Shown: in pieces, positions 34,664-43,934 of the stretch | Position numbering within the stretch: position 1 is the stretch's first letter | Layout of the letters: each line of letters opens with the position of its first letter | From: Bacteroidota bacterium | GTDB lineage: Bacteria > Bacteroidota > Bacteroidia > Flavobacteriales > Weeksellaceae | Length of the DNA stretch: 64,000 bases | NCBI GenBank assembly: GCA_023423715.1 | Contig: JAFAFC010000007.1 | Coordinates: 248,001-312,000 of the forward strand | Reading direction: 5' to 3' | Notes under the pieces: generated by a model | Database searches by the model: none | What the model was told of the DNA's origin: nothing | Seen by the model: only the letters and a program-made list of their open reading frames with translations | Program-made: the position numbers and the translations under genes

Positions 34664-35425
34664 ATGATTTTTAAAACTAAAAAGGAAAAGAAATTTAACT
34701 TTATCGAAGAGGGGGAAGGACATCCCCTTGTCCTGCTTCATGGGCTCATGGGCGGGCTAAGTAATTTTGATCAAATGATCCGTTTCTTTTCTGAGAGAGG
34801 TTACAAAGTAGTGGTGCCACAATTGCCCATCTACGATTTGCCGGTGCTTAATACCAATTTAAGTGCTATAGCAAAATATGTTGCTAAATTTATCGACGAA
34901 CATATCAAGGAACCGGTTACCATTGTTGGAAACTCAATGGGAGGGCATATTGGCCTAATTTTGACAACAACAAGACCCGATCTTGTACAGAATTTAGTTC
35001 TTACAGGAAGTTCTGGACTTTACGAACGTACTTTTGGAGATAGTTTTCCAAGAAAAAGCGATAAAGACTATATTAAAAGAAAGACTCAAGAAGTTTTTTA
35101 TGATCCCGATGTTGCTACCGATGAATTGGTGGATGAGGTTTTTGGGATTGTAAACGACAGAATGAAAGGCATAAAAACGGTGATGCTAGCAAGAAGTGCT
35201 ATTAAACACAATATGCTAAACGACTTACCTAATATAAAGTGCCCGACGTGCATTATTTGGGGAAGACAAGATAACGTAACACCACCAGAAGTGGCCGAAG
35301 ATATGCATAAATACATCCCCAACTCCAGTCTTTTTTGGATTGAACAATGTGGACATGCGGCCATGATGGAAAAACCAAAAGAGTTCAACGAGATTCTCTA
35401 TAATTGGTTAAAAAGTATTCAATAA
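34664..35425 (+). CDS. alpha/beta fold hydrolase
   Basis: A 253-residue cytoplasmic protein with no signal peptide. Oxyanion HGLMGGLSNF, nucleophile elbow GNSMGGH, the acid in WGRQDNVTP and the catalytic His in QCGHAAMMEKP make a complete Ser-Asp-His triad. A lid region with FPRKSDKDYIKRKTQEVFYDPD lies between. Closest in style to the MhpC/BioH-like esterases of Bacteroidota. Substrate not predictable. It lies upstream of engB, separated by ~45 bp. Confidence 0.88.
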   Translation: MIFKTKKEKKFNFIEEGEGHPLVLLHGLMGGLSNFDQMIRFFSERGYKVVVPQLPIYDLPVLNTNLSAIAKYVAKFIDEHIKEPVTIVGNSMGGHIGLILTTTRPDLVQNLVLTGSSGLYERTFGDSFPRKSDKDYIKRKTQEVFYDPDVATDELVDEVFGIVNDRMKGIKTVMLARSAIKHNMLNDLPNIKCPTCIIWGRQDNVTPPEVAEDMHKYIPNSSLFWIEQCGHAAMMEKPKEFNEILYNWLKSIQ

Positions 35426-35470
35426 ATTCACAAGCCATTGAGATTTCTTAATGGCTTTATTTTTATCAGT

Positions 35471-36112
35471 ATGGTTATAAAAACATCAGATTTTGTAAAA
35501 AGTAGTGGGCGTTGGCAAGAATGTCCAGAGCCTACAATGCCCGAATATGCTTTTATTGGGCGATCCAATGTTGGGAAATCGTCGCTTATTAACGCGATCA
35601 TGAACAAAAAGGATCTCGCGAAAACATCGGGAACACCTGGAAAAACACAATTAATTAACCATTTTTTGGTGAATGAAGAGTGGTTTCTTACTGATTTGCC
35701 AGGGTATGGATACGCACGAGTTTCCAAATCAACGCGAAAGGATTTCGAAAAACTGATTACCAACTATATTTTGAACAGAAAGAATTTGGTGAATCTTTTT
35801 GTTCTCGTTGATGTTCGTCATACACCACAAAAAATTGATTTAGAATTTATCGAATGGTGTGGTGAAAGCGGTGTTCCGTTTTCGATTGTTTTTACCAAAG
35901 CGGATAAATTAAAACCTAACGCAGCGGTAAAAAATGTAGAAGTTTATAAGCAAGAGCTTTTAAAAACGTGGGAAGAAGCGCCTATGATGTATGTGACTTC
36001 GGCTGAAAAGAAAGAGGGAGGAGACGCTATTTTGGAATATATTCAAGATATGAATGCCTATTTGAAAGAAAATAATATTCGATTTGATGAGCAAACTGGT
36101 TTGGAAGGTTAA
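35471..36112 (+). CDS. engB: ribosome biogenesis GTP-binding protein EngB (YihA/YsxC)
   Basis: A TRAFAC GTPase for large-subunit assembly. 213 residues from the ATG at 35471 (MVIKTSDFVKSSG). An earlier in-frame ATG at 35438 would add 11 untypical residues. G1 is GRSNVGKSSL, G2/switch I lies around TSGTPGKTQL, G3 is DLPGYGYA, G4 is TKADK and G5 is TSAEK. Family-typical length. The acetyltransferase gene overlaps its 3' end by 29 bp. Confidence 0.95.
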   Translation: MVIKTSDFVKSSGRWQECPEPTMPEYAFIGRSNVGKSSLINAIMNKKDLAKTSGTPGKTQLINHFLVNEEWFLTDLPGYGYARVSKSTRKDFEKLITNYILNRKNLVNLFVLVDVRHTPQKIDLEFIEWCGESGVPFSIVFTKADKLKPNAAVKNVEVYKQELLKTWEEAPMMYVTSAEKKEGGDAILEYIQDMNAYLKENNIRFDEQTGLEG

Positions 36113-36548
36113 AAGATTTGATGAACTTTCAACAAAAGAGTTGTATCAAATTTTAAAAGCCCGAAATGAAGTTTTTGTCGTAGAACAAAACTGTCCCTAC
36201 CTCGATACCGATGGAACCGATGAAAAAGCATTGCATCTTTGGGCGGAAAATGAAGGAGAGGTTTGGGCGTATTGTCGTTTGTTTCCGCAAGGCATTAAAT
36301 ATCCAGAATCGTCTATTGGTCGTGTTTTAACAACGGAAAAGAGTAGAGGAGGTGGCGTAGGAAAGCAAATGATGATGTATGCCGTTTCGTGCATTGAAAA
36401 CGTTTTTCACACCTCAGAAATCCGGATTTCAGCTCAAGATTATTTACTTGAATTTTACGGATCCTTTGGTTTTGTTGATACAGGAAAAAAATACTTGGAA
36501 GACGATATACCACACACGGAAATGCTTCGGAAGTTATTTAAATATTAA
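36084..36548 (+). CDS. ElaA-type GNAT N-acetyltransferase
   Basis: A 154-residue GNAT-fold protein. The N-terminal WKVKRFDELSTKELYQILKA and VFVVEQNCPYLDTDGTDEKA match ElaA closely. The acetyl-CoA loop is GRVLTTEKSRGGGVGKQMM (V/I-x-x-x-RGxGxG-like). Acceptor substrate is unknown in the family. It overlaps engB by 29 bp in another frame, with an alternative Met one codon later. The pair is followed by a strong terminator shared with msrA. Confidence 0.88.
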   Translation: MMSKLVWKVKRFDELSTKELYQILKARNEVFVVEQNCPYLDTDGTDEKALHLWAENEGEVWAYCRLFPQGIKYPESSIGRVLTTEKSRGGGVGKQMMMYAVSCIENVFHTSEIRISAQDYLLEFYGSFGFVDTGKKYLEDDIPHTEMLRKLFKY

Positions 36549-36549
36549 C

Positions 36550-36582
36550 AAAAAAGAGACGAAATTTTCGTCTCTTTTTTTA
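36550..36582. terminator. bidirectional terminator between the GNAT gene and msrA
   Basis: The inverted repeat AAAGAGACGAAA / TTTCGTCTCTTT is flanked by A- and T-runs, between two converging stops. Confidence 0.85.
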
Positions 36583-37236
36583 TTTCAACCATCCTAATTC
36601 GGAATAATGTTTTTTAAATTTTTGAATCTTTGGACCAACAACGGCGCTGCAATAGGGTTGGGTAGGGTTGGCGTTGTAATAGCCTTGGTGATAGGCTTCT
36701 GCTGGCCAAAACTTTTCATAAGGAGCCAATTCGGTTACATAAGTTCCTTTCCATCGTCCAGATGCTTCCGACGTTTTTATCGCTTGTTTTGCTCTATTTA
36801 AATCCGCTTCGTTTTGATAATAAATCACTGATCGATATTGCGTTCCGATATCGTTTCCTTGTCTATTAAGTTGCGTTGGGTCGTGTAAAAAGAAAAAGAC
36901 ATCCATTAATCGATCATACGAAATAATCGCTGGATCGTAGGTGATTTGTACGACTTCTGCATGGCCTGTTTCACCCGTGCAAACCTCTTCATAGGTTGGG
37001 TTTTCTTTATGTCCGCCAGAATATCCAGAAATCACTTTATCTACCCCTTTTAATAGGTGAAAACAGCTTTCAACACACCAAAAGCATCCGCCACCAAAAG
37101 TGATTGTTTCTAAGTTTTGATTGTTCATTACAGGGTCTTGTTTTTTGGGTTGTTTCGCTTTTGTATCCTGACCATTGCAGGAAATTATACTAAAAGCGAG
37201 TATAAAAATAAGAAAACGGAACATAAGCCGAGTCAT
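36580..37236 (-). CDS. msrA: peptide-methionine (S)-S-oxide reductase MsrA, lipoprotein form
   Basis: Reduces methionine-S-sulfoxide in proteins. The catalytic motif GGGCFWCVE, the GYSGGHKENPTYEEVCTGETGHAEVVQ segment and a resolving Cys in PYCSAVVGPK are present. The N terminus is a signal peptide with lipobox (AFSIISC), so the mature enzyme would be a lipid-anchored periplasmic repair enzyme. I place the start at ATG 37236 (MTRLMFRFL); ATG 37224 is also possible. The upstream in-frame ATG at 37257 sits inside the ROK gene's terminator hairpin and is unlikely. Confidence 0.9.
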   Translation of the reverse strand: MTRLMFRFLIFILAFSIISCNGQDTKAKQPKKQDPVMNNQNLETITFGGGCFWCVESCFHLLKGVDKVISGYSGGHKENPTYEEVCTGETGHAEVVQITYDPAIISYDRLMDVFFFLHDPTQLNRQGNDIGTQYRSVIYYQNEADLNRAKQAIKTSEASGRWKGTYVTELAPYEKFWPAEAYHQGYYNANPTQPYCSAVVGPKIQKFKKHYSELGWLK

Positions 37237-37245
37237 TTTTGATGC

Positions 37246-37272
37246 TAAAAAACGCACCCAAAGGTGCGTTGT
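37246..37272 (-). terminator. terminator of the ROK kinase gene
   Basis: The stem AACGCACC / GGTGCGTT (37251-37270), followed on the minus strand by TTTTTT, lies 10 bp after the ROK stop and just upstream of msrA. Confidence 0.8.
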
Positions 37273-37279
37273 CGTATTA

Positions 37280-38257
37280 TTATAGTCTTTTGGTTTCCCA
37301 AACTAAGGCGCTTGCACCTAAAATAGCCGCATCTGCCTCATCCAATTCACTAAATACCAAAGGAACTTTTGCTCTGAAAATAGGTAGAAGGTTGCGCTCC
37401 ATATGAAGTTTAGTTGGTTTCAATAAGAAATCGCCTGCTTTGATAACACCACCAAAAAGCAAAATAGCTTCTGGTGAAGAAAACATCACGAAATTCGCTA
37501 AGGCTTCACCTAATTTTTGTCCTGTATATCTAAAAACCTCCATGGCAGTTGGATCGCCCTTAACTGCGCATTCATGAACGGTTTTTGAGTTGATCTCCTC
37601 TTCAGGATACTCATTCAACATGGATTCTGGGAACTCAGCACGGAATTTCTTTGCTGTGATTGCAATTCCGGTTGCGGATGCGTATGCTTCTAAACAACCT
37701 TCAGAACCCGTACTCCAGTGTTTTCTCCCTCCAGGTTTTACAATCGTATGACCTAATTCACCAGCAAAACCATCATGACCGTAAATTAATTGACCATTCG
37801 AGATAATTCCGCTTCCTACGCCCGTTCCAAGCGTGATCATGATAAAATCTTTCATTCCACGAGCGGCACCGAACATCATTTCTCCCAAAGCTGCAGCATT
37901 GGCATCGTTCGTCATCTTACATGGAACACCGAATTTTTTGCTCATCAACTCGGCAAAATTAATCACACCTTTCCAACGTAAGTTGGGAGCATGTTCAATC
38001 GTTCCGCGATAGTAGTTCGCATTAGGTGCACCGACACCAATTCCATCAAAATTGGAATTAGGGCTATGCTTTTTAATCATCGGTTGGATGAGGTCGTAAA
38101 GCGCATCAATAAAGTCTTCTACATGTTCATATTCATCTGTACGAATGTTTCCTTTAGAAAGGATTTCACCTCGATGGTTCACCAAACCGAATTTCGTATT
38201 GGTTCCACCAATGTCTATTCCTAATGCAACCTGCCTTGATAAGTCAACTAATGCCAT
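37280..38257 (-). CDS. ROK family sugar kinase (probable glucokinase)
   Basis: A 325-residue ASKHA kinase, with the N-terminal ATP loop LGIDIGGTNTKFGLV, sugar-site NDANAAALGEMMFG, ITLGTGVGSGII and GELGHTIVKPGG. ROK proteins usually bind zinc through CxCGxxGCxE. Here the segment reads HWSTGSEGCLEAYAS, keeping only the last Cys, so the zinc site looks altered. Substrate is probably glucose or a related hexose, not certain. It is monocistronic, with its own terminator; the gap to secA holds the secA terminator. Confidence 0.88.
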   Translation of the reverse strand: MALVDLSRQVALGIDIGGTNTKFGLVNHRGEILSKGNIRTDEYEHVEDFIDALYDLIQPMIKKHSPNSNFDGIGVGAPNANYYRGTIEHAPNLRWKGVINFAELMSKKFGVPCKMTNDANAAALGEMMFGAARGMKDFIMITLGTGVGSGIISNGQLIYGHDGFAGELGHTIVKPGGRKHWSTGSEGCLEAYASATGIAITAKKFRAEFPESMLNEYPEEEINSKTVHECAVKGDPTAMEVFRYTGQKLGEALANFVMFSSPEAILLFGGVIKAGDFLLKPTKLHMERNLLPIFRAKVPLVFSELDEADAAILGASALVWETKRL

Positions 38258-38366
38258 TGTTTAAAATTGAGACAATAAAATTAATAAAAAATTAAAAAAT
38301 GAGGAATAGTATCGTTACGAATTCTTTTTTATATTGTAAATCATTCGTTTTATGGAATGAGTATAA

Positions 38367-38397
38367 ATAAAAAAGCGAGCCTGAAGCTCGCTTTTTC
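38367..38397 (-). terminator. terminator of secA
   Basis: The arms AAAAAGCGAGC / GCTCGCTTTTT with a short loop (38371-38396 region) are followed by T residues on the minus strand, 20 bp after the secA stop. Confidence 0.8.
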
Positions 38398-38415
38398 TAT
38401 TTTGATTTGCTTGAT

Positions 38416-41400
38416 TTAAGCAGGAATTTCTCCTCGGTACAAGAATGAAACAATTTCTTTGTTCATCTTATCCATCATTTCACTGAAAAGGTGGAAAGAT
38501 TCTTGTTTGTAGATAATCAACGGATCTTTTTGTTCGTAAACAGCACCTTGAGAAGATCTTCTCAAATCGTCCATTTCACGCAGGTGTTGCTTCCAGTTGT
38601 CATCAATAATAGCCAAAGTAATGTTCTTTTCGTAATCGTTGATTAAGCTTTCGCAATTGGTTTCGTTTGCTTTTTCAAGATTCGTTACGATGGTCATTGT
38701 CTTATTACCATCAGTGAAAGGAACCTGAATCATCTTAAACATACTTCCTTGATTTTGATATACGTTCTGAATAATCGGTAACGCTTTCTCTTTCATCAAG
38801 TTTAGCTTGTTTTGATAATCTTCTTGAGCTGCTTTGAAAACAATATCTGTAAGTTCTTTTACTTGCTTGTTTTTGAAATCGTCTTCACTTACTGGAGATT
38901 CCATGGTGAAGTTTTTAATGATTTCGTATTCGAAATTTTTAAAGTCACCTTCGTTTTTACCATTGTTAACGATAGAGAAGGAAACATCGTAAATCATATT
39001 CGCGATATCGTACTTCAAGTGGTCACCGAACAACGCATTCTTTCTACGTTTGTAGATAACGTCTCTTTGCTTGTTCATCACATCATCATACTCCAACAAC
39101 TTTTTACGAACACCGTAGTTGTTCTCTTCTACTTTTTTCTGCGCTCTTTCAATAGACTTAGAAATCATCGAATGCTGAATAACTTCACCTTCTTTATGAC
39201 CCATTCTGTCCATCATTTTCGCAATTCTTTCCGAACCGAATAGACGCATCAAGTTATCTTCCAAAGAAACGTAGAACTGAGAAGATCCTGGATCACCTTG
39301 ACGACCTGCACGACCTCTTAACTGTCTGTCTACACGTCTAGAATCATGTCTTTCTGTACCAATAATTGCTAAACCTCCTGCATCTTTTACGTCACCAGTC
39401 AATTTAATATCGGTACCACGACCCGCCATGTTCGTTGCAATGGTTACAACACCAGGTTGTCCTGCTCCTGCAACAATTTCAGCTTCTTTTTTATGTAATT
39501 TCGCATTCAATACTTGGTGCGGAATTTTTCTTAATTGCAATGCTCTAGAAAGTAATTGAGAAATCTCTACCGAAGTTGTTCCCACAAGAACTGGTCTTCC
39601 AGCCGAAGTTAATTTCTCGATTTCCTCGATTACCGCATTGTATTTTTCACGGTTTGTTTTATAAACTAAATCGTGACGGTCATGTCTTTGGATTGGTCTG
39701 TTAGTCGGGATTACAACAACATCCAATTTGTAGATTTGCCATAGTTCACCCGCTTCCGTTTCAGCTGTACCCGTCATCCCCGCAAGCTTGTTGTACATAC
39801 GGAAATAGTTCTGTAAAGTAATTGTTGCAAACGTTTGTGTCGCAGCTTCAATTTTTACATTTTCCTTTGCTTCGATCGCTTGGTGAAGTCCGTCTGAATA
39901 ACGTCTTCCATCCATGATACGACCTGTTTGCTCATCAACGATTTTTACTTCACCATCAATAACAACGTACTCATCATCTTTTTCGAAAAGAGTATATGCT
40001 TTAAGTAATTGACTCATGGTATGTACACGTTCTGATTTCTCAGCAAATTCACCGAAAAGCCTTTCCTTTTCAGCAAATTCTTCGTCTTTCGTTAGGTTTT
40101 TAGACTCCAATTCAGCGATTTCAGTTCCGATATCTTGCAATACGAAGAAGTTCGGGTCTGAGTTTCCTTGGGACATGTATTCAACCCCTTTATCAGTAAG
40201 ATCTACTTGATTATTTTTTTCATCAATCACGAAATATAGGTCTTTGTCAACCTTCGGCATGTCGCGATTGTTATCTTGCATATATTGAGCTTCAACTTTC
40301 TGTAAAAGCGCTCTATTACCACTTTCAGAAAGGAACTTAATTAATTGCCTGTTTTTCGGAAGACCTCTGTAGGCTTGAAGAAGTTTGAAACCTCCTTCTT
40401 TTGTATTTCCTGCAGTGATTAATTTTTTCGCTTCGTTGAAAACTTGCGTAATGGTCTTTTTCTGAATTTCAACAATACGATCCACCGATGGTTTTAAAAC
40501 ATCAAATTCTTGTCTGTCTCCTTGCGGAACCGGACCAGAAATAATCAATGGAGTTCTTGCATCATCAACTAAAACGGAGTCAACCTCATCAACAATTGCG
40601 AAGTTTAGATCTCTTTGAACTAATTCTTCTGGAGATCCCACCATGTTGTCTCTCAAATAATCGAAACCAAATTCGTTATTGGTACCGTAGGTAATATCCG
40701 AGTTGTATGCTTTTCTTCTAGAATCTGAATTCGGTTGGTGATTATCGATACAATCGATAGTCATTCCGTGGAATTGGTACAATGGTCCCATCCAAGCCGA
40801 GTCTCTTTTTGCAAGATAGTCGTTCACCGTTACAACGTGAACTCCTCTTTCTGGAAGTGCATTTAAGTAAATAGGAAGCGTTCCTACAAGGGTTTTACCT
40901 TCCCCAGTTGCCATCTCGGCAATTTTACCAGAGTGCAATACCACACCACCAATAAACTGAGTGTCGTAATGAACCATGTCCCAAAGAACCGGCGTTCCTG
41001 CCGCGTTCCATGTATTTTTGAAATGAGCTTTGTCTCCTTCAATAGTTACAAAATCTTTGGTTTGAGAAAGTTCACGGTCCATATCGTTTGCTGTAACCGT
41101 TAAACCTCCGTTTTGAGCCAATCTTCTTGCCGTTTCTTTTACCAATGCAAAAGCTTCAGGAAGAATTTGGTTAAGCACTTTCTCTTCAAGATCGTAGGCT
41201 TCTTTTTTCAAAACTTCAATTCTTGAGAAAAAGCTTTCCTTTTCATCAATATTTGTTGACGTTGTGATTTTCTCGTTTAATTGTTCAATCTCACTCGTCA
41301 CATTAGCCGAAGCGGCTTTGATTTTTGTTTTGAATTCTGCCGTTTTTTCTCTCAATCCGTCATCAGAAAGCTGTTGGATTGCTGGCTCGGCTGCCTTTAC

Positions 41401-41487
41401 TTTAGTAACTACTTTTTTCACTTCTTTCAGGTCGTTGGCGTTTTTGTCCCCCAAAAAACCCTTTAGAATATTGTTTAAAAAACTCAT
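38416..41487 (-). CDS. secA: preprotein translocase ATPase SecA
   Basis: Motor of the Sec pathway at the inner membrane. The 1023-residue protein has Walker A in MATGEGKTLVGTLP, DEVDSVLVDDARTPLIIS (DEAD-like box), MAGRGTDIKL and the QLRGRAGRQGDPGSSQFYVSLEDNL motif VI. It exceeds the 900-residue E. coli protein partly because of a Bacteroidota-type insertion after the RTPLIISGP segment (about 320-430). It lacks the C-terminal Cys-rich zinc motif and ends SFLYRGEIPA, so SecB or lipid contacts through that motif are not expected. Confidence 0.97.
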   Translation of the reverse strand: MSFLNNILKGFLGDKNANDLKEVKKVVTKVKAAEPAIQQLSDDGLREKTAEFKTKIKAASANVTSEIEQLNEKITTSTNIDEKESFFSRIEVLKKEAYDLEEKVLNQILPEAFALVKETARRLAQNGGLTVTANDMDRELSQTKDFVTIEGDKAHFKNTWNAAGTPVLWDMVHYDTQFIGGVVLHSGKIAEMATGEGKTLVGTLPIYLNALPERGVHVVTVNDYLAKRDSAWMGPLYQFHGMTIDCIDNHQPNSDSRRKAYNSDITYGTNNEFGFDYLRDNMVGSPEELVQRDLNFAIVDEVDSVLVDDARTPLIISGPVPQGDRQEFDVLKPSVDRIVEIQKKTITQVFNEAKKLITAGNTKEGGFKLLQAYRGLPKNRQLIKFLSESGNRALLQKVEAQYMQDNNRDMPKVDKDLYFVIDEKNNQVDLTDKGVEYMSQGNSDPNFFVLQDIGTEIAELESKNLTKDEEFAEKERLFGEFAEKSERVHTMSQLLKAYTLFEKDDEYVVIDGEVKIVDEQTGRIMDGRRYSDGLHQAIEAKENVKIEAATQTFATITLQNYFRMYNKLAGMTGTAETEAGELWQIYKLDVVVIPTNRPIQRHDRHDLVYKTNREKYNAVIEEIEKLTSAGRPVLVGTTSVEISQLLSRALQLRKIPHQVLNAKLHKKEAEIVAGAGQPGVVTIATNMAGRGTDIKLTGDVKDAGGLAIIGTERHDSRRVDRQLRGRAGRQGDPGSSQFYVSLEDNLMRLFGSERIAKMMDRMGHKEGEVIQHSMISKSIERAQKKVEENNYGVRKKLLEYDDVMNKQRDVIYKRRKNALFGDHLKYDIANMIYDVSFSIVNNGKNEGDFKNFEYEIIKNFTMESPVSEDDFKNKQVKELTDIVFKAAQEDYQNKLNLMKEKALPIIQNVYQNQGSMFKMIQVPFTDGNKTMTIVTNLEKANETNCESLINDYEKNITLAIIDDNWKQHLREMDDLRRSSQGAVYEQKDPLIIYKQESFHLFSEMMDKMNKEIVSFLYRGEIPA

Positions 41488-41536
41488 AAAATGTTTGCTT
41501 TATGCCTAGTGCTATTTGCAGTAAGCGTTTTTAATA

Positions 41537-41551
41537 ACACGTATTACGTGT
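41537..41551. repeat. short inverted repeat upstream of secA
   Basis: ACACG-tatta-CGTGT, 50 bp upstream of the secA ATG. Could be an operator half-site pair or chance; no TAnnTTTG element was seen here. Confidence 0.25.
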
Positions 41552-41571
41552 ATATGATATATAAAAAATAG

Positions 41572-41604
41572 AATAAGCTTCAGGCTTAGTACCTAAAGCT
41601 TATT
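41572..41604 (-). terminator. hairpin after the DUF2795 gene
   Basis: The arms AATAAGCTT / AAGCTTATT with inner AGG/CCT pairs lie just after the DUF2795 stop. On the minus strand a T-rich run follows after three bases. Probable terminator separating this gene from secA. Confidence 0.6.
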
Positions 41605-41608
41605 ACTT

Positions 41609-41830
41609 TTAATATTCGTCTTCGTTCCAAAGGAAATCTTCATCCGTTGGATAGTCGCTCCAAACCTCTTCGATGGACTCATAGATTTCTCCTTCGTCTT
41701 CGATTGCTTGAAGATTTTCTACCACTTCCATTGGTGCTCCAGTTCTAATTGCGTAATCAATAAGTTCTGCCTTGGTCATTGGCCAAGGTGCATCGCTTAA
41801 ATATGAAGCCAATTCTAATGTCCAATACAT
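41609..41830 (-). CDS. DUF2795 domain protein
   Basis: A 73-residue acidic protein starting MYWTLELASYLSDAPWPMTK, matching the short flavobacterial DUF2795 proteins (ELIDYAIRTGAPMEVVENLQ core). The C-terminal 20 residues are Glu/Asp/Trp-rich. No function is known. A role in nucleic-acid or protein interaction is only guesswork. It lies upstream of secA on the same strand, separated by a hairpin. Confidence 0.85.
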   Translation of the reverse strand: MYWTLELASYLSDAPWPMTKAELIDYAIRTGAPMEVVENLQAIEDEGEIYESIEEVWSDYPTDEDFLWNEDEY

Positions 41831-41979
41831 ATGTATAATATTTTTTGCAAAAGTAAAAAATTAGATGAGATTACAAAGTTTTTCTACTCTGATTTTCAAT
41901 TATTTTGTCCGAAATTTTGGATATTTTTTAAGATTTGATGTGAATCTTGAAAAGCTCGCCATTTCCGACTATTTTTTCA

Positions 41980-43005
41980 TCATTTTGACAAAAACCATTC
42001 CACAAATTTTTTTATGCCATTTTGGAAGCTTGTTGTCGGTCGATAGTCAATTAAATTTTTTGCTTTATCAATATCTGCATTGGTGCAATTAACATCGCCA
42101 GGTTGCATGGGAAGCGGGTTTTTAATGGCTTTTGTGTCCATTTGAGACTCGATGGCCCCTAGCATTGTGTCCAAATTAACCACTTCGCTTTCCCCTAAAT
42201 TCATGATTTCATACACGTTATTGTGTTCTTCAAGATATTTTACCGATTTTAAAATACCATCAATAATATCATCAATATACGTGTAATCTCTTGCTGTAGA
42301 GCCATCTCCGTAAAAAGGAATCTCTTGATGATCTGCGATTAATTGGGTGAATTTATGTATTGCTAAATCCGGTCTTTGTCGTGGTCCGTACACTGTAAAA
42401 AACCGCAATTGAACCATGTCAATATGATACAAATGATGATAAACATGTCCTAAAATTTCGCCGCATTTTTTGGTTGCTGCGTAGGGTGAAATGGGTCTGT
42501 CAACATTGTCTTCTTCCGAAAAAGGTGTTTTCTCGTTGTTGCCATAAACACTAGAAGATGAGGCGCATACGAATTTTTTAATTCCATATTCTTTGCACAA
42601 TTCCCAAAGATTCATCGTTCCTTTGATGTTCACTTCTTCATAGTCTAAAGGCCGTTCAATAGAAGGCCGAACGCCCGCTAAAGCCGCAAGATGAATCACC
42701 AAATCTATATCTTCATTCGCGAAAATAGTTCGAAGTCCATCAATGTCACGAATATCCTGATAAACAAGTGAATATGTGGTATGTTGCGTCGCGTTGACTA
42801 AGTTTTTAATATCCGTTTCTTTAGAATTAGTTAAAGAAAACTCGGTAGAATAGGGTAAACTTTCTAATGTATTTCGAGTTTTGATACGATAATCGTAAAA
42901 ATCATCAAAATTGTCCACATTAATGACAGAATGTCCATTTTTCAAAAGAGCTTCCACCAAGTGCGAACCAATAAAACCGCTTCCGCCTGTAACCAGATAT
43001 TTCAT
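41980..43005 (-). CDS. NAD-dependent nucleotide-sugar epimerase (probable UDP-glucuronate 4-epimerase)
   Basis: An extended SDR of 341 residues. The NAD loop GGSGFIGSHLVEALL is at about 7-21, FDDFYDYRIKTRN is the segment typical of UDP-glucuronate 4-epimerases (NDYYD equivalent), and the active site is Ser-Ser-Ser with Y-x3-K in SPYAATKK. It likely feeds surface polysaccharide synthesis. No glycosyltransferase lies nearby. A UDP-glucose 4-epimerase activity cannot be excluded. A TAAATTTG -7 element lies 16 bp before the ATG, and the gene is divergent from the DUF2797 gene. Confidence 0.88.
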   Translation of the reverse strand: MKYLVTGGSGFIGSHLVEALLKNGHSVINVDNFDDFYDYRIKTRNTLESLPYSTEFSLTNSKETDIKNLVNATQHTTYSLVYQDIRDIDGLRTIFANEDIDLVIHLAALAGVRPSIERPLDYEEVNIKGTMNLWELCKEYGIKKFVCASSSSVYGNNEKTPFSEEDNVDRPISPYAATKKCGEILGHVYHHLYHIDMVQLRFFTVYGPRQRPDLAIHKFTQLIADHQEIPFYGDGSTARDYTYIDDIIDGILKSVKYLEEHNNVYEIMNLGESEVVNLDTMLGAIESQMDTKAIKNPLPMQPGDVNCTNADIDKAKNLIDYRPTTSFQNGIKKFVEWFLSK

Positions 43006-43021
43006 AACCTTATATGTGATG

Positions 43022-43029
43022 CAAATTTA
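43022..43029 (-). promoter_or_regulatory. -7 element TAAATTTG for the epimerase
   Basis: Perfect TAnnTTTG on the minus strand, in the 50-bp divergent gap. Confidence 0.5.
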
Positions 43030-43055
43030 TTACTTTTACTTCTAAATTTCATCAT

Positions 43056-43850
43056 ATGCTTTTTCAAGGACAAATTCTTAAAATGTCAAGCGTTTTGGCA
43101 GAGCCCATTCAATATTATCTTTCTTTATCAGGCGATTTGCTGAATGTGAATCAACTTATCGGGAAAACGTTAACTGTAAAACATACAGGGTATGAATGCG
43201 TGAATTGTCATCTTGATAAGCCTATTTACAGAATGGGATTTTGCAAGCAATGCTTTTTTGAAAGTCCTTATGCGAGTGAAACGATTATTCGCCCCGAGCT
43301 TTCAACCGCGCATCTTGGTATTGAAGAGCGAGATTTGGAAGTGGAAAAAGAAATCCAATTGCAGCCGCATATCGTGTATCTAGCGTATACGGGCGAGGTG
43401 AAAGTGGGAGTAACTCGTGAAACGCAAGTCCCAACACGTTGGATTGATCAAGGGGCAACTTTCGCCTTACCAATTGCGAAAACGGAAAATAGATACGAAG
43501 CGGGAATGATTGAAGTTGCGTTGAAAGAGCACGTTCCAGATAAAACCAATTACAAGAAAATGCTTCAAGATGATTTTGAAGACGATTTGGATTTGTTGGA
43601 TTTCCGAAATAAAATTGAAACGTATTTTCCACAAGATTTTGAAAAATTTTATTCGGCTCAAGGAGAAATCGTTCAACTTGATTATCCGTATCAAAAACCA
43701 GAAAAAGTAACGGCGTTTACTTTGGACAAAAAACCAGAGTTCACGGCGGTTTTAAAAGGGATTAAAGGTCAATATTTACATTTTGAAGGTGATCAATTTC
43801 TTAATGTTCGGAACCATGAAGGTTATGTGATTGATTTAGTGGTTTCTTAA
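43056..43850 (+). CDS. DUF2797 domain protein
   Basis: A 264-residue cytoplasmic protein, MLFQGQILKMSSVL onward. Two Cys pairs (CVNC and CKQC, about residues 49-70) look like a zinc knuckle. The HIVYLAYTGEVKVGVTRETQVPTRWIDQGA stretch resembles a GIY-YIG-like element. DUF2797 proteins have no established function; nuclease or RNA-related activity is an inference. I keep the first ATG because MxFQGQILKM is how related proteins start. Confidence 0.85.
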   Translation: MLFQGQILKMSSVLAEPIQYYLSLSGDLLNVNQLIGKTLTVKHTGYECVNCHLDKPIYRMGFCKQCFFESPYASETIIRPELSTAHLGIEERDLEVEKEIQLQPHIVYLAYTGEVKVGVTRETQVPTRWIDQGATFALPIAKTENRYEAGMIEVALKEHVPDKTNYKKMLQDDFEDDLDLLDFRNKIETYFPQDFEKFYSAQGEIVQLDYPYQKPEKVTAFTLDKKPEFTAVLKGIKGQYLHFEGDQFLNVRNHEGYVIDLVVS

Positions 43851-43907
43851 TTCTTTCTCAAAGTTTTCAAAATTTCCACTCTTTTCGTTTCTAGAGGCTT
43901 TTTCCTT

Positions 43908-43915
43908 TAGTTTTG
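43908..43915 (+). promoter_or_regulatory. -7 element TAGTTTTG for the AsmA-like gene
   Basis: TAnnTTTG match 19 bp before the ATG at 43935. Confidence 0.5.
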
Positions 43916-43934
43916 TATTTGATATTGAATTACA

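Noticed and set aside
37237..37257. Longer start of msrA at 37257
   Set aside because: That ATG lies inside the hairpin terminating the upstream ROK transcript.
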